Origin: Blasia pusilla
Lineage: Eukaryota; Marchantiophyta; Marchantiopsida; Blasiales
Direction: 5' to 3'
Assembly: GCA_050084515.1 (NCBI GenBank)
Contig: CM114271.1
Location: 11,408,001-11,472,000 of the forward strand
Length of the DNA stretch: 64,000 bases
A model generated the notes under the pieces. That model made no database searches. It worked only from the letters and a program-made list of their open reading frames with translations, and was not told where the DNA came from. Below are positions 22,444 to 32,499 of this stretch, piece by piece. The number at the start of each line of letters is the position of its first letter. Within the stretch, counting starts at the first letter, position 1. The position numbers and the translations under genes were made by a program.

Positions 22444-23794
22444 ATGCCGCATGAAGTTTCCCCATTGTCTCATACGTACAGTCCACCAACTCAACCAAGA
22501 GCACAACTCTTTGTACTTCCCCTCAATCGCATGCTTCCTCCACCACCCATGAAGTTCTTCTTGGCATTCCATGGCATGTTTCAAGGTTTTGCTGTTCTTG
22601 CAACGTTGGAGTAGAGTGACATGCTCTGTCCTGTTATTCTCCTTGATGCAAGATTTGGTGTACCGGGTCACAGACTGTTGCCAATGGAAAGCATCTGACC
22701 TTTCCCTCTCCGGTTGAACCTCTCCACCCCAGAACACTTCCCAGATAGCAATCCACCCAGGTTGTGCATTTTCCGCTATGAACCCATAAATTTCTGGAGG
22801 TGGCCTTTTGTTTTCCTTCACCACCTCCAATAAGGGTAACCAGCACATCTTCAAATTGCCAACGTCTTCTGCCTTTACTTCACAGACAAATATAGTTTTG
22901 AGTCCCTTCTCCACATGGTCATAAACGTGAGCACCCATTGTCAACCATCCGTTCAAAGACTCAGAGCAAATATCAAAGCTTACCCAGTGCCAGTAAAGAT
23001 CTTCCCCTTCCCTCATTCGATCTATAAGATCGAGGCCACTCGACAGACCTGTGGTTGACATTTTGAAGACATAGGCCCTGGATCCCTCGCCTCCTTGGCC
23101 CATCAACTGCCATCTTTGAATGAATGGAAATCTAGAGTTGGCCTTGATTCTGGCGATGGCATCCATTTCGGCCGTCTTTCCATCTAGAACCCGTATTTGA
23201 TGCAGCAAATTCCCGAAGCACTCAAGATCAGCGAGAAATGCGAGATTTTCCCAGAGTTGTTTCTCCTCAGCCGCCGTGATCTTGCCCTGTCTAGGGATTC
23301 CAAGCAATTGTTCACAAATTTGTGATGCTGTTGTGAGCTTGATCACTCCGGGTTTTGAACCCGGAGAGCTTCTGTAGACCTTGGCAACTTTCTTCGCCAC
23401 ATCCTCCTTGATGTGTCTGTGAATTGCATCGGTCACAGAATGAGAGTGGGAGCCAACATGAACTGCCAGCCTTGTGTACTCTGACGTGGAGCCCAAGTCG
23501 TGGACAATGAAAAATATGTATGGAGGACACGCTCCAACGTAGAAGGGCAATGCCTGACAATGAGGACATCGATGGCCTCCCGGCGGTATGGTGGCACCGA
23601 CTCGTATGGAGTTTTGCATTCTTGGGGGAATTGCGATGTATTGACTCGCCCGTTGCGCCTGGATACGAGCATGCTGGACTTCTACACTCCAAGGCTCCAA
23701 TGCATTGGCGGCGGAGACAATCCAAGGACCATCGGAATTGAAGCACTAGTCCGTTGAAGCCTGCACCATCGATGACAATCAAACTTTCATCCAT
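22444..23794 (-). pseudogene. DDE transposase core and zinc-finger domain (copy A)
   Basis: The long frame 23700-22183 carries a cysteine/histidine cluster (RQC, ECRSPAC, GGHRCPHC, then HVGSHSHSV) resembling WRKY/GCM-type DNA-binding fingers of MULE transposases. A DDE/RNase H-fold core follows: VYDHVEKGLKTIFVCEV (first acid), then FIAENAQPGW, then ERSDAFHWQQS, and a helical tail ending SWWTVRMRQWG. Copies B and C have aspartate in the second motif (ADNAQ, GDNAQ); copy A has glutamate, so catalysis is probably lost. A one-base deletion near 23800 breaks the link with the N-terminal exon frame. The exon ends at a GTGAGT donor. Confidence 0.7.
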
Positions 23795-23799
23795 ACCCT

Positions 23800-24450
23800 T
23801 CAGCGCCCTCCATCTTTCTTTTGAGCAAGAGCAGCAAGTGGAGGCAACTCAAAAATGCAATTACCATCGTGACGTGGGCGGCGGCAAATGTCGACAAGAA
23901 TGTGCTTGAACATTTTCAAGGCTAGAGACGAAAGCAAACTATTGCCTGATACTCGCAAGAGGAACGAGTAGGCGGACAGAGGGCCCAGTTGGTGTCCGAC
24001 AGATCCACTGAGGTTGATAATATCCGGAATCTCTTCAGGAAGAACAACATTATTACGAGCGTGTGAAGTTGGAGTCGAAGCCGGATCTACTGAGCTGGGA
24101 GTTGCAAACGTAGAGCTCGAAGCACTAGGAAATTCTCGACCGTCTTCTTGGGAAACAGATGAATTGAGGGGCAAGCCGTAAACTCTGTATTGACCATTTG
24201 TTAGAGGTAGGAGATTCCATACTTTACGGTCTACATTCATTGGATGGACTGTCTCACCTATTATGTCCTCCGTACCGTCCATCCTAATATCCTTGGATAA
24301 AAAGATGGTTCCAATTTGGAGAAGAAATCGAACAGAGAGAAAATTTTCATCCACTGCTATGAAAGACTTAAGAGCTTGCGGTCGAACAATTTTTGATTGA
24401 GGAAGGGCCGCTAGATGACTGCCACAAGTGAGCTTCATATAATTATCCAT
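23800..24450 (-). pseudogene. Transposase N-terminal region (copy A)
   Basis: The 216-codon frame starts MDNYMKLTCGSHLAALP, 50 bases downstream of a conserved TATA-like box. Copy B starts with the same residues and copy C retains most of the rest, so this start is well supported. It contains DENFLSVRFLLQIGTIF, a Ser/Thr/Pro-rich linker and FELPPLA, and runs in copy B directly into the zinc-finger domain. In copy A a one-base deletion makes a premature TGA after KKDGGR. The function of this part is unknown. Confidence 0.65.
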
Positions 24451-24500
24451 TCCTAGAAATTTCCAACGGGAGGAGAGTGAGAATGAGAATGAGAATTTTT

Positions 24501-24508
24501 AATTTATA
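24501..24508 (-). promoter_or_regulatory. TATA box of the transposase gene (copy A)
   Basis: TATAAATT read on the minus strand, about 50 bases upstream of the ATG at 24450, followed by a run of TTCTCA repeats. Copy B has the same arrangement at 48148-48155. Confidence 0.6.
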
Positions 24509-24599
24509 GTGAATAGGAAATCAGATTCTCTTGACATAATTTTACTGACAAGATGAAGTTTGGTAGGTGAAATTGTCTGACACAATGGATTCAATTCTG

Positions 24600-25560
24600 T
24601 TGCAACCTGTCGAAGTCAAGTGGGTTAGAGGATTTGGGAAGCAGAGACGTGGGTTGCGAAGCACACATCATTTTGTTGGAACCCGTCGGAGTCCGTTGGG
24701 TTGGAACCCCCTTCTTGCCGACCGAAGATCTTTTGAGGTGATTTTGCTAGCATCAAACACAAGATATCGCTTGTTTTTGCGGGATTGTCCAACTCAGGGT
24801 ATATTTTGTGACCCGTCGGATTGCAATGGGTTTCCTCGGAACAATACCTTGTCACATTGTTTCCCAAGGGATAACCTGTCGATAATCGACGGGTTGCCCT
24901 GGTAACTCAACTATTAACCCAAGCTAAGCGAAGCCTGCAACCTGTCGGCTTCGGACGGGTTGCATGCTTCTGCCTTACCTTGAAACGCAAACATTATCAC
25001 AGATGGCAACCCGTCCCTCTCCGACGAGTTGCTCGGATACCGCGCCTTCTTGCCCAAAGACGGCGGAGGCGCGCAACCCGTCGGCATCAGACGGGTTGCC
25101 CAATTATCTCATAGTGTAACACTTACATGAAGGAAGCGTGCAAACCGTCTGTTTCCGACGAGTTCCGCGGATGCCGCACTCTCTTGCCCAAAGACGGCGA
25201 GGCGTGCAACCCGTCGCCCTCCCACGGGTTGCACAAGGGCCTCGCCTTGTTTTGCTTACATGAAGGAAGCATGCAACCTGTCGGCCTCTGACAATTTGCG
25301 TGGGAAGCCCGCATTGTTATCCCTTGACGAGGGAAGTGTGCAACCCAACGGTCTTCGACGGGTTGCGCGGGTACCTCCCGTTCTTGTCCAAAGACTGCGG
25401 AGGAGCGCAACCTGTCGGTCTCCGACGGGTTGCCACGAGGACGGATGCCTTGAACCCTCGGGAAGCATGCAACCCGTGGAAGCCGTTGGGTTGTTGTTTT
25501 TCACGTCTAGACTTCCGTAACGGCTGGCACATCGACTTCGGAAGGACGATGCGACCCAAC
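24600..25560. repeat. Palindrome cluster in the divergent promoter region (copy A)
   Basis: More than ten palindromes of the CAACCCGTCGG family lie here, separated by 40-80 bases (for example near 24680, 24880, 24940, 25010, 25075, 25140, 25205, 25275, 25340, 25405). Centres differ (GCATC, GTCTCC, CCCTCCC), yet the arms mostly pair. The spacer CGCGGATGCCGC.CTTGCCCAAAGACGGCG recurs in broken form. The cluster lies between the two divergent TATA boxes. Confidence 0.85.
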
Positions 25561-25583
25561 GGTCAGCCCAACAGCTAGAAAAG

Positions 25584-25591
25584 TATAAATA
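25584..25591 (+). promoter_or_regulatory. TATA box of the ParB-methyltransferase gene (copy A)
   Basis: TATAAATA at 25584 is followed 25-30 bases later by a CT-rich start region. Copy B has the identical box at 47184-47191 on the minus strand. This conservation supports a real core promoter. Confidence 0.65.
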
Positions 25592-25689
25592 GGGGAGAAA
25601 TCGCTCATTTCTGGTTTCTCACTTCGCGATCTCTATTGCTCTCTCGCGCAGCAGCTGACCAGATACCAAGGGGCGCTTCACACGGCGAC

Positions 25690-25836
25690 TCATCGCGAGA
25701 CGATACAAGCGAACGATTGCGAGACGATACGAGCGAACAATCGCAAGACGATTCGAGCGAACGATCGCGAGACGGTTCGAGCGAACGATCGCGAGACGGT
25801 TCGAACGAACGATCACGAGATGATTCGAGCTACCCA
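25690..25836 (+). repeat. 24-bp tandem repeat in the leader of the ParB-methyltransferase gene
   Basis: About six units of a 24-bp repeat with the pattern GAGCGAACGATCGCGAGACG. In one frame it reads as an eight-residue D-x-S-E-R-S-R-D repeat. The same place in copy B (47.0-47.1 kb) has far fewer units, so the array expands and shrinks. It lies upstream of the first good ATG, so a leader location is more likely than coding. Confidence 0.7.
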
Positions 25837-25918
25837 TGAAGGCGACTCATCTCGACATCAGCAAGGCGACTGATCAAGCGATTCATCGTGGACATAGGTG
25901 GAGGCATTTTTGGGAAAA

Positions 25919-26536
25919 ATGACAAGGAAAAAATCTCAAGCAAACAAGTCTGGGAGCTTCACTCCCAAGTCCATGAGGACTCCTGCGTCACCATCTCCAG
26001 GGCCTCGTTCGGCCAATGAGATAAGGCAGCAAGAAATCGAGGAGCGGGAAAGGGAAGCGGAGATGCACAACCAGGAGCTTCTTGCAAAACGTGTACAGGA
26101 GGCGCTCGATAAACAGAGTGCAGAGGCTGAGGCGTCGCAGGCCTTGAAGAAAAGGATCGCCGACGAAAAGCGTTTGAACGCGTCGGTGAGGAGAGCAGAA
26201 TTGGCTAAAGAGAGGAGGGAGAAAGAAATAGCCATTGAAGAAAGCCCTGCCTGTCCAACCAAAAGTGTTGAGATGCGGGAAATGTCCCCGATGAAGTCCG
26301 GGGACACAATCAATAAAGCGGAAACGGCCGAAGTTCAAATCATGGACGATGAGGTCATGAGGGCCGCCAGCGTGGAGATGGTGGACATCGCCGAAGAAGC
26401 AGAAGAGCGGTCATCCTCGTCTCTAAGCCCGGCGGAAGAAATCAACCTCTATCGGATTGACGAGTTTCCAGTGGACTTGCCAGCTGCTCTCTCAGAGCAG
26501 TTGGCTGGTCAAGAAACCGACTCAATCTTCGAGCGG
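25919..26536 (+). pseudogene. ParB-methyltransferase gene, exon 1: coiled coil (copy A)
   Basis: The frame is open from 25898, but the first ATG is at 25919. It encodes a basic, Ser/Pro-rich head, a long charged coiled coil (EIRQQEIEEREREAEM, then KRIADEKR), and an acidic tail ending DSIFER at a GTAAGA donor (26537). Copy B has the same exon but lacks about 74 residues of the head and coil. The role is unknown; a coiled coil suggests oligomerisation. It lies about 330 bases downstream of a conserved TATA box. Confidence 0.6.
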
Positions 26537-26634
26537 GTAAGAGAGGATCTGTGTTTTTTGAATTATGTGAAGGCCCATCTTGCAATTCATTGGCAATTCA
26601 GTGTAGCTTACTGATCTTGTCCCCATTGTGACAG

Positions 26635-27110
26635 GTGGTAAAGCAGATGGCACTGATGGAGGGCCACAACGCCCCAATAATTCCACTCTGCCGATTGCGG
26701 ACAATGGAGTACGTCCGTATGAAATTCAGTCTGATGAGGATATTGCGAAGCTCAAACAATCGGCGGCGACAGCATCCTACATCGACAGATTCCCTCTGTT
26801 CTATCTTCACCCTTACGATAACCATGGAACCCAAGCGCTCGTTACGGATGAGGACTTGGAATTGCTCAACACATTCTGGAGGATGAGAGATCAGGAATTC
26901 AGAAGGCAAGTAGAGGGAACGGAATTCAGTTGGATGAGAAATCTGCATTTCTTCATCTCGGATGGAAATCACAGGTTCATGGCGTGGAAAAAGTTTGCAG
27001 AGGAGCGCCCAAACTCCTTGGAGGCACATTTTTGCGTGAAGGCAGTGGTGCTTTATCCATACCCTCATCACATGGCGACGGTGGAGATGGCCATGCATGC
27101 CATGAACACA
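26635..27110 (+). pseudogene. ParB-methyltransferase gene, exon 2: ParB/sulfiredoxin-like DGNHR module (copy A)
   Basis: The exon follows a GACAG acceptor at 26634. It encodes SYIDRFPLFYLHPYDNHG, a helix, then HFFISDGNHRFMAWKKF and AHFCVKAVVLYP. The strand-DGxHR-x-x-A/W-helix pattern is the core motif of ParB/Srx-fold domains (ParB box II). Prokaryotic and phage ParB-like domains are often joined to DNA methyltransferases (family knowledge), and a methyltransferase follows here. A small indel near 26672 shifts the frame relative to copy B. The splice donor after MAMHAMN is ATAAGT in this copy, mutated from the GTAAGT of copy B. The ParB assignment rests on one motif and on context. Confidence 0.5.
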
Positions 27111-27114
27111 TAAG

Positions 27115-27998
27115 TTTCTTCTTGTTGCAAACCGTCGGACTCCGACAAGTTGTTTGAGTCACCACTGTTTTTGGGATGTTTTTGGCTGAACGCAACTCGT
27201 CGGAGTCCGACGAGTTGCTCTATTGATCAATGGATTAGGATGTTTTTGGTCGAAAGCAACTCGTCGGAGTCCGACGAGTTGTTCGACTGACCATAGGACT
27301 CGACAGGCCGCATTCTTTGGATGTATTTTGAAGAAAGAAACTCGTCGGAGTCCGACGAGTTGCTCGAATCGCCGCATTTTTTGGATGTTTTTTGAAGAAA
27401 GCAACTCGTCGGACTCCGATGAGTTGTTCGACTGACCACAGGTATAGTATGTTTTTGGCCCAAAGCAACTCGTCGAAGTCCGACAAGTTGCTCGACCGGC
27501 CGCATTCTTTGGATGTATTTTGAAGAAAGCAACTCGTCGGACTCCGACGAGTTGCTCGACTCGCCGCATTTTTTGGATGTTTTTTGAAGAAAGCAACTGG
27601 TCGGACTCCGACGGGTTGCTTGACTTGAAGCTTTTTTGGAGGTTTTTTGATGTTTTTGGCCGAAAGCAACTCGTTGGAGTCCGACACGTTGCATTCAGAA
27701 GTTGGAAGCTGCATTTTTCGCGTCAAATTGCAGCTTACATTGAAATTGCGCAACCTGTCGGACTCTAACGGGTTGCTAAGTTCACTTTTGATACGGACTA
27801 TTTGACAACCCGTCGGAGTCCGACGTGTTGAAACCAGGCAATCACAAATCCGAATGTAATCCGTCGGACTCCGATGGGTTGTATAATTTAGCTCGTTGCT
27901 AGAATCCGACCTTGAGCTGTGAAGACCTGTCGAAGTCCGACGGGTTGCACGAACCCATGTACCTTACAAAATTTCTTATATTGAGTTTGGATGTGCAG
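27115..27998. repeat. Palindrome array in intron 2 of the ParB-methyltransferase gene (copy A)
   Basis: Eight or more units about 65-75 bases apart carry CAACTCGTCGGA, one base, and TCCGACGAGTTG, separated by TGGATGTTTTTTGAAGAAAG-like spacers (about 27126-27690). Four more palindromes of the CCCGTC type follow up to 27945. The T in the left arm is matched by A in the right arm in most units. The array fills an intron bounded by the mutated donor at 27110 and the intact acceptor GCAG at 27998. Confidence 0.9.
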
Positions 27999-29480
27999 GA
28001 TTGTATCGGAGGGGAATGTCACCCACCACTGGATCCAGGATTGCGATCAAGTGAAGAAAGTGCTAACAACGCACCCGGCAGAGTACAAGGGGTTCTTGGG
28101 CGACGCCCTGGTAAATGAGATGTTGGCAAAGGGTGCACAAATAAAAAACAATACTTGGGCAAATAAATTTATTTCCCAAGATGCAGCCATCACAATCCTT
28201 TGCTGGTCGAAGATACAGGCCCCCAAGAAGAGCGCTGCATTGGAGCTAGAGCGGAGGGAGAAAGTATCTGTGTCTGAGCGTGCAAAATTCATCCAAGCTG
28301 CAGTATCTGCAGCTACAAAGTACACGGCAAGCAAGATGCAGCGCTACATCGCCATTCTCAACCCCGAACTTGGTCTGGATTTTTACAAGGAGCTGAAGGC
28401 GATAATCAAGCGCTAGCGGAAAAGGGATGAAGATCTGCAAGGTCGGATTGGAGAGAAAGTGTCTCTCGATTGCGTGCATCGATTTGCCTTGTCTGGAATA
28501 AGCGAATTTAGGAGAATCCGACTGATGAAAATCAGTATCGAGGGCACAGAGGCCCAAAAGAAGGCGGCACACCATCCTCCAGGTGTCTTTGATCCAGTGA
28601 TCTCCCACTGGCTCTACAATGGTCGTTCTGGGACGCGTTGCCGCTTATCAAGAAGTCCATGCTAGACAGTCTCCAAGCGGAGCTAAAAAGAATAGAGCCC
28701 ATTCCGGAGGAAGCAAACCTGGAGAGTGCTGTAGATTTCGAACTTTGGCTCGATGACATCCGGGACAAGCCCATCAAAAACCCAGGTTTCAAGACGATGT
28801 TCAAGGATTGCATCCTCCCTCAGGCAGACCTTGATGAAGAAATCGAGGGGAAAATAGGGATTTTGCAAAGAAGAAGCGAGATCTTCAGGAGCAGGCGGCC
28901 GATGCAGTTCGACTAAGAGCTGCCCAACATATGGCGTTCAGGTACCTCGTCCATTATAAGAATGCAGATACCTGGGGAAAAATACCGGGAGCCTGCAAAT
29001 TGTGGGCTTCTCCGCCTGATGGAGAGACATTCTCCATGTACGACACGGAGATGGCTCAGCGCATGTCCGATTGGGAGGTGGAGAATTGCCCGATTTGGCT
29101 AGACTTCAATGACCCTGAGGACATTACCAAGAAAGATTTACGCGTGCTTTATGATGTAGTGGCCGCAGGACGGAACGACATCCCTAATTTTGTGCAGCCT
29201 GAAGACTTTTTCGAAGGAGATGCGGAAGAGCAAGCCCTCAAGATAGCGGAGTTGGCTTCCAAGGTCCACATAGCCAAAGACAAATCTACAACGGGTCTCA
29301 AAGGCAAGGCGAGGGGATCAAAGAATTCCAAGGCAGAGTCCTCCCAAAGAGAGGCTGAAGATTCAAGGCCAGAGCTGGAATCGTCCGGGCGAGCGGGGAG
29401 AGAGGGTCGGACCAGGTCCTCTGTGAAAAAAACCCCACCAGAGTCTGAGGTCATAGAGACCCCAACAAGCCGACCGTAGA
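27999..29480 (+). pseudogene. ParB-methyltransferase gene, exon 3 first part: helical linker (copy A)
   Basis: The exon opens in the phase set by exon 2 (IVSEGNVTHHWIQDCD). It encodes a helical region (KFISQDAAITILCWSKIQAP; FIQAAVSAATKYTASKMQRY), a stretch with YLVHYKNADTWGKIPG and ENCPIWLDFNDPEDITK, and a Ser/Lys/Glu-rich linker. In-frame stops at 28414 (TAG where copy B has CAG) and 29478 (TAG where copy B has CAG), and a frame change near 28640, show decay. I recognise no family in this part. It ties the ParB-like module to the methyltransferase in one transcript. Confidence 0.55.
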
Positions 29481-30014
29481 CTCGGGAGAAGCGGAAGCAA
29501 GAGGCGCCAGGGTTGTCCCAAGGAGAATACAGTCCATCATCCTTGGGAAGACATAGAGAAACAACAACCCGGACAAGCGTCCTCCTTCAGTTCACGAATT
29601 TACTGGATGAGCTTAAAAGTTTCAGTTCTCAAGCGTCGACACCTACCATCAACAAATTGACAACGCTAGGACGGAAGCTTCAATGAAACGGGCACACTCC
29701 TTGGACGGTCAATGGAGTGGTCGAAGAGGTGGCGGTGGATCTATTGATCGCTGATTTTCCCTCAAGGTTGCGATTGTGGGACGAGAATCCGTCGAACATG
29801 GCCCAGACTAGAATGTTCCCCTTTCTTATGACCAGATCGCGCTCCTGTTTTCCTTTGCAGACGCTTATCTGAGTACAAGGGATGCTTCTTAGTTTTTACT
29901 AGAGGGAGCGAGGATGAGCTTTTCAACCTCCAGTGCGTCAAGAGGTCGCTGAAGTGGAGGACGGCGCAATCGTAGATCATCAAGAACGAGTACCCACTCC
30001 GATCCGCGACGAGT
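29481..30014 (+). pseudogene. N4/N6-type DNA methyltransferase, motif IV part (copy A)
   Basis: Exon 3 continues with VDLLIADFPSRLRLW at about 29734-29780. In N4-cytosine/N6-adenine methyltransferases this place holds V-D-L-I-x-x-D-P-P-Y, the catalytic motif IV. Here it reads D-F-P-S (codons 29753-29764); copy B reads D-L-P-S. A later stretch, SLKWRTAQS then IIKNEYPLRSATSQIR, matches the strand that in this family ends W-x-K-N. The exon ends at a GTAAGG donor (30015). The catalytic motif is altered in both copies, so activity is doubtful. Confidence 0.5.
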
Positions 30015-30059
30015 CAAATTCGGGTAAGGCTCTATTTCTGTCTCCAGATTGTATTTCTA

Positions 30060-30165
30060 TGATGTGTTGTTTTTGTCCGTGAGCAACCCGTCGCCTTCCA
30101 ACGGGTTGGTCATGGACAAAAACAACCAGTCGGACTCCGACAAGTTGCTCCAATGTTAGTATTAT
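30060..30165. repeat. Two palindromes in the intron before the last methyltransferase exon (copy A)
   Basis: GCAACCCGTCG with a CCTT centre at about 30081, and an AACCAGTCGGA/TCCGACAAGTT copy at about 30122. The homologous intron of copy B holds a larger cluster at 42.65-43.03 kb. Confidence 0.75.
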
Positions 30166-30284
30166 AAAGAAGTTCTCTTGAGTTAAGCGAAGTTCTTTGG
30201 TGACGTGTTGCACATTATGTCACCATACTGAGAGTAGACCAGTGGCCAAGTTGCTGACATTGTTTCCAATGTGCTTATTTACAG

Positions 30285-30797
30285 ATGGACCACTCCTATG
30301 TTTATTGCTTCGTTCGGCCCGAGCACAACTTCCAGGTGTTTAAGATCCAGGATCATGTGGATCCATGCTCCGATGGGTATAGCTTAGATAGTTTATACAA
30401 TTCCCCCCCGGGAATTTTCATGCAAGATGGTACCCCACTACCTGGAGGAAGGGAAAAGTTGCTAGCCCTGATGCAAACGCTCATCGAGCTCTGCTCAAGG
30501 CCGGGTGACTTGGTGTTCGACTTAGTGGGCCTTTCAAGGGCGAGTATCAAAGGCGTTTGGCAGAGTGGCAAGAACATTCTCTGCCTCGAGGGAAGGCAGG
30601 AACTGTTTGACCTTTGCAAGGAGGCAAAGGCACATTACGACATGCAAGTTGAGGCGTACAACTCTCCACCGAAGTCGAGAGCTCCGGTTCCAAACCCACA
30701 ATTGGTAGTGACACCATCGTCACTTCCAACGATTCCGAAAATCGGGAGGGCAAGGCCGAAAGTAATTTTGCAAGAGCTCTCGGACGATGATGAGTGA
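30285..30797 (+). pseudogene. N4/N6-type DNA methyltransferase, motif X and motif I exon (copy A)
   Basis: The exon starts after a TTTACAG acceptor and is open for 170 codons. It contains YVYCFVRPEHNF, then GGREKLLALMQTLIE (motif X-like), CSRPGDLVFDL with VGLSRASIKGV (motif I, normally D-P-F-x-G-S-G), and ILCLEGRQELFDL (acidic end of strand 2, which binds S-adenosylmethionine). The order IV, X, I is that of beta-class N4C/N6A DNA methyltransferases. The two glycines of motif I are replaced by Leu and Arg. Copy B (42523-42100) has the same remnant with G at the Arg position but a frameshift beyond. The exon ends in an acidic tail. Confidence 0.55.
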
Positions 30798-30839
30798 GTT
30801 CAAAGAAGTCAAGGACCCAGCTTGACTACAGCGTTTGGA

Positions 30840-31960
30840 GTAGGGATTTATTTGATGATGAGGCAAAAGATTTCATAGAATAGATCAAAAGTACAGTTCC
30901 AAGCTTCTTTCGGATGTAATAAAGGACAATATTTTTTCGAACGATGGTGGTGTTTCTAAAAGTTTGCTGAATATCTTTTATGTCTTTTCGAATGTGATCA
31001 TCTATGTACTCCGAGGACTTCTATTTTGCAACCTGTCGGATTTCCACCGCTTGCAACTTTTCACTTTTTGACCACTGCACCTTTTTAACCACTTCCAAGC
31101 AACCTGTCGGATTCCGACAGGTTGGCTGCGTGAGTGATCGGACTCTTTCCCTGTTGATCCAACTTAAGAGGTATTCTGGCAGGCTTCTTCACTTTGGCAC
31201 CTTCCCCTAGTATCGTCAAACAAGGCGTAGGCTTCTTCTCTTCTCTCAGACGTATTGGATTCCTACTACCTGTGGGATTGCCATCATGGTATTACCAAGG
31301 ACGGAGCACATATTGATACTGGATGGGTGTCACATTGCAGAGCATACAAGATATACTGCCAAGGAAGGCGGTGGGACTCAAATCAGGTTACATGGGACCA
31401 TTATGGTGTACCTAGGGGGGCGCCAAGGCTCTCGAATTCGCCAATATTTTCGATCCCCGTCTACAATCGGCCAGAGGAGCCACTTGTATCCCAGGACATT
31501 CCTTTTGTACAAGAACCTAGGAGAGTTAGGAGTAAATTTGTAGATGACCAAGCTGAAGAAATCATAGACTAGATCAAATGTATATTTCCGAGGTTCCTTC
31601 AGAGGTAATAAAGGACGAGATTTGTTCAACCGATAATGGTGTTTGTAAAAGTTTGCTGGAAATTTCTTTTGGACTTGTGGATTGTGTTATCTTAGCTACT
31701 CATAATTACAATTTTGCAACCCGTATGATTCCGACAGGTTGCAACTTTTCGCTTTTTGCCCACTGCAACTTTTTAGCCATTTCTAGGCAAGCCATTGGCT
31801 GCTTGAGTGATCGGACTCTTTCCCTGTGAGACCAACTTCTGACACATTGTGGCGGGCTTCTTAACTTTTGGCTCGTTCCCCTACATTCGTCAAACCAGTT
31901 GTAGGCTTCTTTTCTTGTCTAAGATGTGCAGGATTCCTACTACCTATCGGATTGCCATTT
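30840..31960 (+). repeat. Direct duplication of about 430 bp, units about 700 bp apart (copy A 3' region)
   Basis: The block 30.84-31.28 kb recurs at 31.54-31.96 kb. Shared marks are GTAATAAAGGAC, AAAAGTTTGCTG, TGATCGGACTCTTTCCCTG and GGATTCCTACTACCT. Both carry palindromes. Between them a short frame (31255-31572) with SIPVYNRPEEPL is also conserved in copy B and may be a last exon. Confidence 0.65.
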
Positions 31961-32155
31961 CGGATTCCCAACCTGTTGGATTTTCGTGGGTGCAGGGTTG
32001 AAGGGAATCACTTCTCAAAATCTTTCCTTTCTTATGGTGAGCTTGCTTGCAATGGGTGCAAGCCATCTGATTCCGATGTGTTGCAAGAGTTGCAACCTCT
32101 AAAATTCCAATGGATTGCAAGAGTTGCAACCTGTAAAATTTCCGACGGGTTGGGA
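31020..32155. repeat. Degenerate palindrome cluster near the right end of copy A
   Basis: CAACC(T/C)GTCGGAATCCGACAGGTTG-like copies, given here as arms CAACCTGTCGGA and TCCGACAGGTTG, lie near 31028, 31098, 31717, 32062 and 32127. They are more diverged than those elsewhere. Confidence 0.7.
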
Positions 32156-32499
32156 GGGGTGCAGCTTCTCGGTTTCTCAGATTTAGGATTTGAATGAAGG
32201 GACATTAGTTCCTCTTTACTCCAGACAGCTAACAATCTTTTGGTTCAATTATTGTCTCATATGTTCACATTTCACAAAGTTGGTCTTGAGCAGACACCAC
32301 TCATAACCAACAGAAAGTTGGTTATGAGGCAATTCAGGGGAGGCCATGATGCAGGGAACAATCCCTGCAAAAAGAGATGTTGGCATCGTACCGATGCGCA
32401 TTCGGGTGGTCCTCCAACAAAAATACCCATGGGCACTGCTTATTGTAGACCGAGACAGGCAATGTAAAGAAACTTAGGCCCACATGGAGAGTGATGGAA

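Noticed and set aside
25636-25839. A small protein with D-S-S-E-R-S-R-D repeats
   Set aside because: It is a 24-bp tandem repeat in the leader of the cargo gene, poorly kept in copy B; coding is not supported.
27159-27753. Several overlapping open frames of 145-172 codons with RRSPTSC-type peptide repeats
   Set aside because: They are translations of the palindrome array on both strands; the same peptide appears wherever the palindrome occurs, including 45.2-45.7 kb.
27115-27760. CRISPR-like array of regularly spaced repeats
   Set aside because: The repeats are full palindromes, the spacers are related to each other, no cas-like gene is present, and the array lies in an intron of a eukaryotic transposon gene.
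22444-30797. Bacterial contamination because of ParB- and methyltransferase-like motifs
   Set aside because: The frames are interrupted by GT-AG introns, have TATA boxes and are embedded in plant transposon sequence in two copies.
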